Shown in pieces: positions 34,108 through 44,629 of a DNA stretch of 64,000 bases. A program made the translations under genes and the position numbers. Numbering within the stretch: the stretch's first letter is position 1; every line of letters begins with the position of its first letter. Below the pieces are notes generated by a model that was not told the DNA's origin, made no database searches, and was given only the letters and a program-made list of their open reading frames with translations. Origin of the DNA: Torymus aiolomorphi (taxonomy: Eukaryota > Arthropoda > Insecta > Hymenoptera > Torymidae); assembly GCA_036365515.1 (NCBI GenBank), contig CM070877.1:67575522-67639521 (forward strand), written 5' to 3'.

Positions 34108-34352
34108 ATAATGACCTTATAAGATCATTGAATGGTCACTATCATTCTTTCTATTGTAGTCTACTGGAACTCGACCTCTACAAAGGTTTTATGATTTGAA
34201 GAATGAAAAGTAAAAATGACTTTCAACTTAACGTTGAAGACGATTTTCGCCTTCTTTAAATGATGCATCTTTTCTAGAGGTCGATTTTCACTAGATTTAC
34301 AATAAAAAGGATTTTATTGACCATTACATGATCTTATAAGGTTACTTCGACC
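34108..34352. mobile_element. Foldback (MITE-like) element 1
   Basis: Arms of about 75 bp, near 34108-34185 and 34272-34350, are inverted copies around CCTTATAAGATCAT and CGACCTCTA. No coding capacity. It lies inside the TTA transposon. Confidence 0.75.
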
Positions 34353-34735
34353 TAATACAAAAAAAAATTCTATATGTATGTAAAATTTTCCATTTTTTAC
34401 AATTCCTAGGTCAAAAATAGTAGTGCACATGTTAGAGAGTAAAAAAGAGAGATGGTAGTACCGTAAAGTGAAAACAAGAAATAAAAAAAAATAGTTTTAG
34501 GCGCATTTTGATAAATAAAATAATAATAATTTTTTAATTTTCTTTACATTAAATAAAAAAAATAATAACTTTTTATTTTCTCTACAGTAATATTAATGTA
34601 TCTATGGTAACTAAAAACTTATTAGTATTTTTCCTGAAATGAATATCAGAGAATGAAAAAAGTTATGAGAATAAAAATATAAAAACTATGAGTTATCTAA
34701 TTTATAGTATATTTATTTATAATTAATATGTATTT
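34353..34735. other. AT-rich spacer in the TTA transposon
   Basis: No gene or repeat supported between foldback 1 and the transposase stop. Confidence 0.5.
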
Positions 34736-36321
34736 TTAATATTTACAATAATGCGGATTACTTCTATTGCTTGGGTCAAAGAAATGATCGATACATAGAG
34801 CTTTAGTACACCAAGTGCACCTAATAATAGCAATACTACTGCATAGTTGACAAGATTCATCGCAATTTTTAAAACAGTAATCTACTGGAGTTTCAAAATG
34901 TGGCGGTTTTTCTACATATCCACTTTTATTCCAAGCATACTGAAACATATTAACGAATCTAGGTGAAGAAAATTGATTATAAATGAGAGATTGAAGTTTC
35001 AGTATGTTATTTCGCAAATGTAAATTAATGTCATAACTATTTAAAATAATTAAATCTGAAAAACACCTCAAAACATTTTTCCATGGTCTAAAGGTGTATA
35101 CATCGAGTGGTTGTATCATTCCTGTTGTACCAGCCGGAATTGTCAATATTTTCACTTGCTTATTACAAACAATTACATCTTGAAATTTTTTTCAGTTTGC
35201 CCTGACCAAGAATCTAAACACAAAACAGAAGTTTCTCCAACATTAGGTAGAAAAGCTTCTTCATACCATTTAATTATTAAGTTTGAAGTTAATTTTCCAG
35301 ATATTGAAGCAAACACAATAATATTTTCTGCTTTGTATAAATTTTTTTCTACCAATGGTCCGAAATAATCGTTTTTTTCTTGTGTTACTATAAGTAAAGG
35401 GGATTTTAAAACTCCACTTGCAGATACAAAAGGTTGAATCATGTAACTATGAGTAAGCGAATTTAAAGATTGCGCCAATGATTCAATTTTCAAAGTTCCC
35501 TTGAAAGACAATGTACGCCCTGCACGCATTTCCAGATTAAAACCCGACTGATCAGTATTATATACATTATCTCTTCCTATTTGTGAAATTTCAAATTTAA
35601 CTTTATCCGTGAATCGCGAAGTCTCTTCAGATAATGCTACTTTATTTTTCAAACTAGATGTAGTGACGAATTTATTAATTTTCCTTAATACAATTCGATG
35701 CTGCTGTTTAAATTTATAAATCCACTTTGAAGATGCTGTAAATAATTCATTTGATAGACCAACATCATCTCTACATTTAATGGCCCATCTCTTTATATCT
35801 AAATCATGAACTGGTAGAGATTTTTCTCGCGCATTTTGAAATTGTTCTAGGACATATTCAGAAATTTTCAATAATTTGTCAAGTCTAGTTCCCCCTTGAG
35901 AAATTTGTTTCTCCCATCTATATAATGTCTTAACATTATTGATTTTTCTAAACCTATGTTTAACTGTAGTTAGTTTAAGACGTCCTTTACTTCCAGAACG
36001 CCAAAAATTAACAGCATTGGTTTTATAATCTAGATCTATTGGTACCAAAACTTTTTTGCTACTTTCTAAATTATTTATTACATTATAATCATCTTCAAAT
36101 TCTTCTTCTATAGTAAAAGCATCAGAAATGACACTTTCTTCATCAAAATTTAACGTATCATATGTTTCTATAAATAAATTATCATTTATTGCATCTTTAA
36201 TTAAAGTTTCAAGCTCTAACGAAAACTGTTTTTCTTCTTTAGTAATAATTGATTGAATGTCAAATCGAGAATCATTGAAAGTTTTTCCTAATAACGTTAA
36301 AACATTCTTAGGATTGATCAT
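34736..36321 (-). pseudogene. pogo/Tigger-like DDE transposase, one frameshift
   Basis: Two frames (36321-35173 and 35155-34736) join at a single-base shift near 35180. The N-terminal half has a helix-turn-helix pair (KHRFRKINNVKTLYRWEKQI; later VHDLDIKRWAIKC, CENP-B-like). The catalytic core shows YNTDQSGFNLEMRAG, LCLDSWSGQ and IPAGTTGMIQPLDVYTFRPW, the DDE_1 order D, D, D. The C-terminus has a Cys/His cluster (CDESCQLC...CTWCTKALCIDHFF), possibly zinc-binding. About 525 codons in total, near the family length. It would cut and paste the 33.8-39.6 kb element. Apart from the shift no stop is seen, so decay is light. Confidence 0.85.
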
Positions 36322-38890
36322 TATTGTGCAAAATATACACTTGTATCTAAAATAAATAATTTTTTTTTACACTCCGTGCGCAAAGTTCGATTTCGCACAC
36401 GCTCTAATAAAAAAAGATGCCCTAGATTAAGCTTGTCACACGTCGTGTCAAAAAATAATGTTTGATACACGAGTGAGAAAGTGGTTGTATCTTCGCGTGG
36501 CCTTTCCACCCTTGTTTCGCTTGGGCGCAAACGTCCACCACGAGGATAAAATCACTTTTTCGCACTTGTATCGAAAATAACTATTTCTTTAAATGCAAGC
36601 ATATTACAAATTAATGTAAAATAATCGTTAAATACTTATGTAGTATTGCTAATTAAATAATGAAGAGCAAAAATTAAAGTTGTAAACTTTAAATAATATT
36701 AAATATGAAAATTTGTAATTATTTGACAGGGTAAAATTATTTATTACAACTCTGAAAAAAAATATTTGTTATTTTACAAATGTATAATACGTTAAACTTT
36801 ATTAATGAAATAATTTTGAAAATGAAGCTTATGACGGCCGTGATGTTATTAAATGTAAAAATGTATAAGACGTTAATGATTTATAACAGTAAATTCATTT
36901 TATTTGCGCAACGTTTTGATCTTATTAATGATGATCCTTTTTAAGTAAATAAATTTGTTCGTGAAGAATATTTTTTTTAAATTAAGATATTTACCTTTAG
37001 ATAAAATTTTATGAAACTTTAATTATTAAACATAGTTATTTTTAAATATTCGGAAAATATTGATACAATATTGGTATAATATCGATACAATATCGATATA
37101 GAATATCTATATTTTTCTTATTTATAAAAATTTACGTTATTATAATTTTTTCTCGAAGTATTTAATAGAATGACTTTCACCTTAAACTTAAAATTGAATG
37201 CTAATAATTCTAAATTTTCTTTGTTTTATGATTTTACTATGCAAAAATTATATTTATTAAAACTATGCAATTTTTAGTTCCCTTAAATCATTCATATATT
37301 TATTTAGCAATAAAAGTAAATAAATAACGAAATGAGATATGTAATAAATATAATAAAAAGCTTTTATTCACCTTTCTCGTCTATTACAAAATTTTGTTGC
37401 ATAACTTTGATAAACTTCTTTAACAAATTGTCAAATTATCACTGTTTCTATATTCCACATAATTGCACCGCTATAGTTTTTATTGAAAAAATCATGTAAC
37501 GTCAATTGAAGTAACTGCTTTCGATTTTATCTAAATAACTATTAATTGCTCTATTTTTTATTAATGCATAGGGGAGATCGAGGCAAGTTGGCATACGGGT
37601 AGGTTGGCCCAATGCTAATATCTCGTGATTGGAGTAACAGAGGTCAAAACCTGTCAAACTGTCGATGTTAGTCATGTACATTGGAACGAGGAATATTCGT
37701 TTTATTTTTCAGTCGGAAGTTTGAAAATTTTCTCATATACAGGAGTAAATTTTATATTCCAGAAAATTTCCAGTGATTCTTGAAAAGATTATGATTATCT
37801 ATTTTTAAACGTAATTTAGGTTATAATGATTAATTATTTAATGATTTTAGCAGTTTGTATTATTTTCATATTTAAATTTTCAATATTATTAAGCATAATT
37901 TTTAAATTAAAATGTACCCGTGTTACAAAAAAAATAAATAAAGAAAATGTAGAAAGTGGTCTAACTATAGCACCAGTCTCTCCCACATTCAAAAGCTTAG
38001 GAATAAAAAAAAAATCAAATGTGGTATTGTTTTTATTTTATTATTCAACAAAAATTTTGCAATACTAAATGAACTTCTTTTTATTGAAAGTGAATTATTT
38101 GTTTGGTAAAGAAATTACAGAAAACTACAAAATATGTGCAAATTCGAGTAGGGCAACAATCGTCTATATTACGTTATAAATTTATAATATACGATTCAGG
38201 AATAATAAATTTTACTAATCTTAGAATGGAATTATTTAATCTAAAAAAAAATATTAATTGCAATAGTAGTAATAATTCGTTATTGAATCGAATGCTCAAC
38301 TGCAAAACATTGGAATAAGAAAAATATTCACTTGTTATATCTTTCTAGTACTAATCAAATAAAGTAGTACATCACGTAATAATTATTACCATTATTATCT
38401 TTTCATTATCATTACTATAAACACAAACATCTGGTGATGAGAACAATAGTTTATAGAATCTGCCTTTACTTCTCTTACCAATAATAATACATTAAAAATG
38501 ATCTTTTCTCCAACTGTTTTAGTTATGAATTAAATTCAAGAAACAACTTTTTTTGGTGTGTATTTGTTTATAACAATTATGAACAATTATGGATTAATAA
38601 AAAGTCCTATTCGATTTATAATTTAAGTCTTTTATACTACCTAACAATGCAAAAAATTTCAGGATTTTACATAAAAAAAGAAAAAAAGAAAAAAAAGGTG
38701 CTAATATATTGGCTCCTGTGACTGCAAGGGTAACCGTGTACCTAAAATAGATTTTATGGGGCGCATATCAGTCTAAAATCATTAATATTATCCAAAATTT
38801 ACGTGTCATATTCAATTTGGTAGAATAGATAAAATAACTTGAAGATGTTTATTTTTATTGGGCTATATGGTATATGAGTAAATCGGATTT
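36322..38890. other. AT-rich interior of the TTA transposon, no gene seen
   Basis: Over 2.5 kb at very low GC with several short ORFs lacking any recognised motif. It may include the transposase promoter just above 36321 and unrecognised small insertions. Confidence 0.45.
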
Positions 38891-39440
38891 ACTAAATTCA
38901 TAATTTTGTGACCCTTTGCGAGTTCCAAAATTTCTTTTCCGAGCACACCTATGAGACACGTTTTTGGCACATTACACCTTATATTATAAGAAGAAATTAT
39001 GGGTGCATCCATTTTTTTGCTGCATTTCATTTTTCTTATGGGAATTTAACATGGGAAAAATGGACGAAAAGTGCGGTCCTTGTTGATTAACCAATAGCAA
39101 GCTATGAAAGTGGCCAACAAACATTCCACAAAAAACGATTACAGTAAAAAAAGAGCTTTAGTTTGAGATGAGAATCGTTAAAATCGGTCAATTCGGCGCC
39201 AAGGTACGTGCATTTGAAAATCGCTAAAAATAATCAAAAATCATTGAATTACGTGGATTGGGGAAAAATCGCTCATTTTCCTCAGCAAAATATGGATTTC
39301 ACCCAAAAGTTTTCGATTGGACAACGTTTTTTCCTTATAATATAAGGTGTAATGTGCCAGAAAAAACATGTCTCATAGGTGTGCTAAAAAAAAAAATTTT
39401 TTTTGGAACACGAAAAGGGTTACGAAGTTATGGACTTACT
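38891..39440. mobile_element. Foldback (MITE-like) element 2
   Basis: Inverted arms 38891-38991 and 39333-39440 share AGCACACCTATGAGACA and GGCACATTACACCTTATAT. A roughly 340-bp centre separates them. It directly abuts the right TIR and may instead be an internal part of the transposon end. Confidence 0.75.
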
Positions 39441-39459
39441 GATGATATATTCTCATTTC

Positions 39460-39607
39460 ACGTATAAAAATTCACAATTGGTGATTTACGACCTTAAAAC
39501 TCTTTATGGGCAGCTAAAAGAAAATACGTGTCTCATATTTTTCGATATAGAAGCCGTATGCAAAGTCTCAGGTAAATTGGTGAGTGACACTTCCGTAGGG
39601 TTACTTG
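39460..39607 (-). repeat. Right terminal inverted repeat
   Basis: Reverse complement of 33767-33918. TTA at 39608-39610 follows. Confidence 0.9.
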
Positions 39608-39610
39608 TTA

Positions 39611-41040
39611 GTACTCGCCTTGAAGATGTCGGTGAGAAGTTCCAGAAGCTCTTCCAAACCACGCTGAATAAGGGCCGGGAAAATCCCGTCCTCCCCAAGC
39701 GTCTTGAATGGTTCGAACGTGTTCACTACCTGCTCCGCATCCGCCTCAAATTCTGCACTCCCCACCTCGCTGATCCCATTGTCTGGTGGCTGTAGTGCCA
39801 TACCTGGAAAATGAGTGCTCAGCAGGTGGTGCAGTGCCTCTCCGCTGCTTCCTGCCTATTGTCCCGGGGAGCTTAATCAGCCCCGTCCTGTTCGTTGTTC
39901 TGGCTAGAAGTCTGCCGAGCCTCGCAGTATCCGAGATACTGTTCATCTCTTCACAGTACTTCCTCCACCCTTCCTTTTTTGCCTGTTCAGTGGCCTTCTT
40001 GTACTCCCTCTGGGCTGACCTAAAGACCCGAAGAGTCTCCTCATTTCTGGTTCTCCTCGATCTGTTGAAGAGACTCCTGACCTTCTTCCGATGCTTACTG
40101 AGCGAGTCATTCTACCAGGGTGCCCCTCCGCTCAATTCCCTTGCCTTCAGGTCGCAGCTGCTCTCGAAAGCTTGAATTATCTTTTCCTCCAAAAGCACCG
40201 CCGCCCTGTTGACATCCTCAACTGAGTCAAGCTCCTTCGGGAAATTCTTTAGCCCGACCGCCAATTTCGCTATGTACTCCACCCAGCGGGTTCTCCTCGG
40301 ATTTCTCCATTGTGTCACCTGCTGTACTATTCCATCAACTTCGAAGCAAATGAGGCTGTGGCCCGACATGGATACCTCACCCGAGACTCTCCAACCGTTG
40401 ATCCACGCCCATACACCTCTGGAGGCGATTGTTATATCAATCACTTCCTCCGGGATCCTATTCCTGAATGTGGGTTCCCGCCTCCTATTCAGTATGTCCA
40501 GATTTGTTCCTGATATAAGCTCTAGAAGAGCTTCCCCTCTACCATTGCAGCCGGAGCTACTCCACACTGTATGGTGCGAGCTAGCATCGTATTCCAAAAT
40601 GAGATGTTTGCCTTGTCGCTCGCAGTCCCCTATTAGCTCCCTCACCAGTGCCGAAGGTGGCTCTTCCCTAACATCGTAGGGAAAATACGCCGACCCCACG
40701 AATAGCTCCACCGTTTCCCCGGTACTTCTCCTAACCCAGACTACCGCCGTTGCAAGATCTTTATCGCAGTACCTGGGCCAGGCCTCACCGGTCACGTCTT
40801 TGAGAACCACACAGGCTCTAGGTGGGTCCCCGGCTCCAAGAATAAGTTTACCACAACTTCCAAGACCCGCTATCCTGCCCTTGCTGTCCCAGGGTTCCTG
40901 GATCAGTGCTGTACCTGTGTGCCTTCCGCCAAACGCTTAGCCAATTCCGCTGTAGCGCTTCTGCAGTGTTGCAAGTTATTCTGGGTGAAGAGGATAGTAG
41001 AGTTAGCCACATTTGCTGCCCCCGAGTCCTCGCCACCCCA
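39611..41040 (-). pseudogene. Non-LTR ORF2, 5' part: APE endonuclease and RT start
   Basis: The minus strand starts with TQNNLQHCRSATAELAKRLA (about 41000), shifts frame near 40905, then has the catalytic-Glu motif LIQEPW. The main endonuclease block (40810-40112) contains YDASSHHTVWSSSGCNGRG, EEVIDITIAS and VSMSGHSLICFEV. Intact relatives have SDH where this copy has SGH, so a catalytic Asp is lost. Then follow FKTLGEDGIFPALIQRGLEE (RT start) and the break at 39610. The enzyme nicks the target before reverse transcription. Confidence 0.85.
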
Positions 41041-41057
41041 CGCGCGCCTCTTGCCCC

Positions 41058-42281
41058 TTAAACATCAGGAGTCGAGGCTACCACTCCTTCCTCTGTGGAG
41101 GAGGCATCCACTTGCATGGGCGCCTCCGCCCGGTCCTCTGCCTGCACCACCACTTCCTTAGCGGTTCTGATGGTGCAGTGCGCCCATGCCGACCCGCAGA
41201 AGGGCCTGAAGTCAATTTTCCTAAGAGAATCAACATCAGACCCCTCCAGCAGGGCATACACCGCCGTTTTGATCCTCTTTTTCATTTTATCCTCGATCTC
41301 TCTGAAGCCGAGGACCTTCTGCTTCCCAGCTTCCAGTGTTGGATTCTGCTTCTCTAGGCGCCTCATCACGACCTCAGGGGTTTGTTTTCCCGGGACTTAA
41401 ATCGCAGCCCTAGCCAGCTTCTGCAGCTTGCCAGAATCCACCACTCTCAGCTGAGCTCCTTCCCAAGGTTTCAGTTTGCTGACAACTTCCGTCAGCCACG
41501 CTTTGTCCTCATGGCTGTTGCAGTGGAAGACTTGCGCCCTCCTCTGCCACCAATTGTCCAGGAACCGTGGTATATGGGTACCCTCGTACTCCTCAATAGC
41601 CGAGTCCGCCGCGGTCACCACGGCCCCCCTGTTCCTCGCTAAGGCGCCCCTCCGGATAATCCGCAGGGATGATGGCCAGCTTAAGATCACTGGCCATCGC
41701 CCTACCCAAATCCATCGTGGCCCCTTCGCGGGCCTGTCTCTTAACTTCCCTCGGGGTGGAGATATCCGAATGATACTTCTTTTCCGGTGTCATCGGCGTC
41801 CCGTCGTCTGAGCGGCCCTCTCCGGAGGCCCTCCTATAATGGCGCCATGCTGCCCCCGAGGGATTCTTCATGTGCTTCTTACCTGTCTTACCCCTTACCG
41901 ATGGGGGACAGACCCCGGATTTGGCAATGTCGATATTCGTGCCCAAAAGTGCACTCGCCCGTCCATCGTCTCCTACCGGAGCCATCCCCGCGGACGGAGT
42001 AACCGTGTGAACAACGCCGGTATTGTTGACGGCTAGCAGATGCTGCCCGGACGCCCTGACGTCTCCACTACCTGCCGCTCCTCGGTATTGCAAGCCAATT
42101 GGCCAGACACCCGAGTGGTGAATGCATTTTCCGATGCCTCGTACCTTTGTTGAGGGCTAGGGAGCCCAACCTTACGGGTTGAGACATTTGTACTTTTTTC
42201 TTTTTCTTTTTTCATTTTGGGTATGTGGGTGGGCGGAGTTGGGTCTGTATGTGTAGGTGGTCGTTTTAGCCCCTCATCCAC
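41058..42281 (-). pseudogene. Non-LTR ORF1 (gag-like nucleic-acid chaperone)
   Basis: Overlapping minus-strand frames read an N-terminal low-complexity Gly/Pro/Thr part with VNNTGVVHTVTPS. A conserved helical block follows (AIEEYEGTHIPRFLDNWWQR, WLTEVVSKLKPWEGAQLRVV) and a C-terminal RRLEKQNPTLEAGKQKVLGF with an acidic tail. The position upstream of ORF2 and the overall layout fit ORF1 of insect non-LTR elements. Frameshifts near 41690 and 41390 break it. No CCHC knuckle seen. Confidence 0.6.
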
Positions 42282-42992
42282 GGCCGAGCATAAGCGGAAC
42301 GAGAAAACGCCCTACGGACGCCACCCAGGCCGAGGGCGGGGCTTCGGACAGAGCACCTCCCCCTCATGCAGCATGGCCCTATCTGGAGACCATCCGGCAC
42401 TGCTACACAAGGGGAGATATAACACCGGCTGATAGGGCAGCCAGAGCATATTGGCTAGATCGCTCCGGGCCCCTGTACTATCCGGCGATCTGGGAGTGTG
42501 ATCCCCAGTTTTAGGCTGTACCCTCGCCCTCGCCCCGAAAATAGCGCCCTTCAGTGCCCTCGCCACGCGCCCGGTTGCAGAGGTAAGTAACCCGCAGTGT
42601 GTGTGTGTCTATGGTGTGTGTGGAGAGTGTACATTTGTGTGAAAGGGAATCGCCGCCCCGATGCCCGTTGGTGATTTGATGCACCCAGCCAGACTGAACC
42701 ACTACAGCCACAACTGGAGGGCTGCTTCTTGGTCGACTGAGAGGGCTGCTGTCCTCCCTCCGATTCGGCCGAGGCGGTCTTGTCCCGGGGAGCTGCCCCT
42801 ACATCCGCTTGGACTGGTATCCCTCGATACCGCCTCTCAATCGCCTGGACTGAACCCTACCGGGGTGCCTCATTTATACAGGACAAGACCTTTCAGAACC
42901 CGAGCCCTACACAGTCTAAGCCTCCCCACCAGGTCACGTACCTAAATCCAGTTACGCGACACTCGTCAAGGTCCTGCAGCCCCTAGGGGAGG
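42282..42992 (-). other. 5' untranslated region of the non-LTR element
   Basis: GC-rich, with many spurious ORFs and a GT-rich patch near 42595-42640. It likely contains the internal promoter. It ends at the right target duplicate. Confidence 0.55.
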
Positions 42993-43006
42993 TAGAGGAT
43001 TGTTTA
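42993..43006. repeat. Target-site duplication of the I/LOA-type element (right)
   Basis: TAGAGGATTGTTTA, same as 31852-31865. Confidence 0.92.
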
Positions 43007-43380
43007 AATCTGACCGTTCATCAGAGCACGGGGCAGATCCCATATGCTCTCCACTTTGGAGAGGAGTCGGGAGAAAAACTTTTAAAGATCTTTCCCTTGT
43101 TAATGAGCGATAGGTCGTCGTATGCCACTCGTATCGATAGTGCGCGGGTACAACTACAGCAAGCCTTCGACACAAGCTGCAAAAAACAAAAGAAATCTCG
43201 CGGAATTGAATTGAACTAAAATGATTTAGTTTTGTTAGAAGTGCTACACCTTAGAAATGCATCGCAAAAGGTGATAAATAAGTTTTTTAATATTTATGAA
43301 GAGCGATATAAAATTATACGTCTGATTGGAAAGAATGCATTTGAGATTGCCATCCGAGCGATCCAAGGATAAATATAGTT
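43007..43380 (+). pseudogene. gypsy-2 pol, C-terminal integrase part
   Basis: It continues directly from the target duplicate with NLTVHQSTGQIPYALHFGEE and KLLKIFPLLMSD, as in gypsy-1. A frameshift/stop follows near 43215, and an end module with NIYEERYKIIRLIGKNAFEI closes it. It confirms that the integrase was cut by the non-LTR insertion. Confidence 0.88.
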
Positions 43381-43600
43381 GTATATAATCGTTTTAATCT
43401 GTGCAAGTACCACGTTGTTCCCAATTTCTCATCATAAACAATGTCTATATATGTCTACTATCTAATTGTGCAATCATTGTTTAAACATGAACGCTAGACG
43501 GAAATGTAACACTCAGGATCACTTTTAATTCCTTCAGGTGGACTACAATTACAATCAACTCATTAGGATGATGACCGAGAAGAAAAGGTGTAAATGCATT
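43381..43600. other. gypsy-2 3' untranslated region and Polinton junction
   Basis: AT-rich. AGACGGAAA|TGTAAC at 43495-43509 looks like a polypurine tract and the first six bases of a 3' LTR, after which the sequence is unrelated to the 5' LTR. Confidence 0.5.
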
Positions 43601-44286
43601 AATATATCTAGGCTACCGTCGCTTTTTAAGCTTAGGTGTGGTAAGAACCTACATACCGATCGAGGCAAAAAGTTTTACAATGCAAAGTTTCAGTCTCATG
43701 CAAAAGTATAAAATTAATCTGTACCCAGCCTTCACTAATTTCAAAGCATCTATCTGTGAACGTTTTAATCGTACTCTCAAAAATGTAATGTGGAAGAAAT
43801 TTAGTCTTCGTGGTAACTACAAATGGATAGATATCTTTCCTGAACTTATCACATCGTACAATAATAGAAAACATCGAACTATCGGTATGAAGCCCAAAGA
43901 TGTAACAAAACTACTAAGACCCAAGTTTTGCAGAAGTTTACACAGAAATGTAAACCAATAAAGACGATTAAAAATTCGAAATTGGAGACAAGGTTCGTGT
44001 AAGTCACATGAACCATGCTTTTGAGAAGGCTTACACACCGAATTGGACAACTGAAATATTTACAATAACACATGTAGCATCTACAAACTCAACAACTTAC
44101 CATTTTGAGGATAACAGAGGTAAACCAATATCAGGTGGTTTCTATGAGCAACGGTTATCAAAGGTCAAGTATCCAGACGTTTACTTAGTGGAAAAAATAT
44201 TGAAGAGACGTGGTAATCAAATTTATGTTAAATGGCTTGGATTTGATAGTTCATACAATAGTTTGATTGACAAAAATACTTTGTAA
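43600..44286 (+). pseudogene. Polinton integrase, C-terminal half with chromodomain
   Basis: It contains LHTDRGKKFYNAKF with the second catalytic Asp (about 43658), a frame change near 43690, FKASICERFNRTLKN with the catalytic Glu (about 43755), SYNNRKHRTIGMKP, a second frame change near 43960, and FEIGDKVRVSHMN. The chromodomain VYLVEKILKRRGNQIYVKWL (about 44190-44250) ends it. It complements the N-terminal half at 28040-28270. All three acidic residues survive although the gene is split. Confidence 0.85.
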
Positions 44287-44397
44287 ATAATTTATAATAA
44301 ATAAATAAGTAAATATGTATATTTTATTAACATAGTTTATTCATTTTAAAAAATAAATATATGTAATACATATCTAAAATACTAAAGAAATTTTTTT

Positions 44398-44468
44398 TAA
44401 AGAACTGGAGAGAGCTCGAACCATCGCTCTCGCCTGTGAGATACACGAAGTAGAGCTACCTCCCCGTT
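44398..44468 (-). other. tRNA-like segment between Polinton genes
   Basis: The minus strand has an A-box-like TAGCTCTACTTCG, a hairpin TCTCACAGGCGAGA and a B-box-like GGTTCGAGCTC in tRNA order. The acceptor ends do not pair well and the anticodon loop is not standard. It may be a tRNA relic or a Pol III promoter. Confidence 0.3.
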
Positions 44469-44629
44469 TACTTCTTTTTTAATATCTACAATATTTACAA
44501 ACTTAATACTAAATACAATACTTGACTGATGGAGTAGCAGCACTTAGATCCATCTGAAAAAGAGTAAGATATTAAAATAATTACTTCAATTACAAATTTA
44601 ACTTAGTACGCATAAAATTAATCATACCT

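Larger units (their letters stand above)
33767..39607 (-). mobile_element. DNA transposon with 150-bp TIRs, TTA target duplication and DDE_1-type transposase
   Basis: The termini are inverted repeats (33767-33918 and 39460-39607). The first 29 bases (CAAGTAACCCTACGGAAG...) match perfectly, the rest at roughly 80-85%. A minus-strand transposase gene lies inside, and two foldback elements sit near the ends. The insertion interrupts the non-LTR ORF2 in frame. Confidence 0.88.
31866..42992 (-). mobile_element. I/LOA-type non-LTR retrotransposon, interrupted
   Basis: A minus-strand element with ORF1, APE endonuclease, RT and RNase H, flanked by a 14-bp target duplication (31852-31865, 42993-43006). 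Its 3' end is a short repetitive tail, CTACTACTATGACTATGACTA. A DNA transposon occupies 33767-39607; removing it and one TTA leaves a roughly 5.3-kb element. RNase H in ORF2 points to the I/LOA group. Confidence 0.88.
28277..43509 (+). mobile_element. Ty3/gypsy-2, inserted in the Polinton and itself interrupted
   Basis: A 5' LTR, primer-binding site, gag and pol run to 31865, then continue from 43007 to about 43500. The gap is a non-LTR element with a 14-bp TSD. Gypsy-2 protein sequence is close to gypsy-1 (same lineage). Only TGTAAC (43504-43509) of a 3' LTR is visible. Confidence 0.88.

Noticed and set aside
37826..38318. Two plus-strand ORFs of 71-80 codons in the TTA transposon
   Set aside because: Very AT-rich, Lys/Asn/Ile composition, no domain; expected by chance.
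40209..40679. A 156-codon plus-strand ORF
   Set aside because: Antisense of the endonuclease domain; the minus strand carries the conserved motifs.
44398..44468. A functional tRNA gene
   Set aside because: The acceptor stem does not pair and the anticodon arm is abnormal; kept only as a tRNA-like segment.
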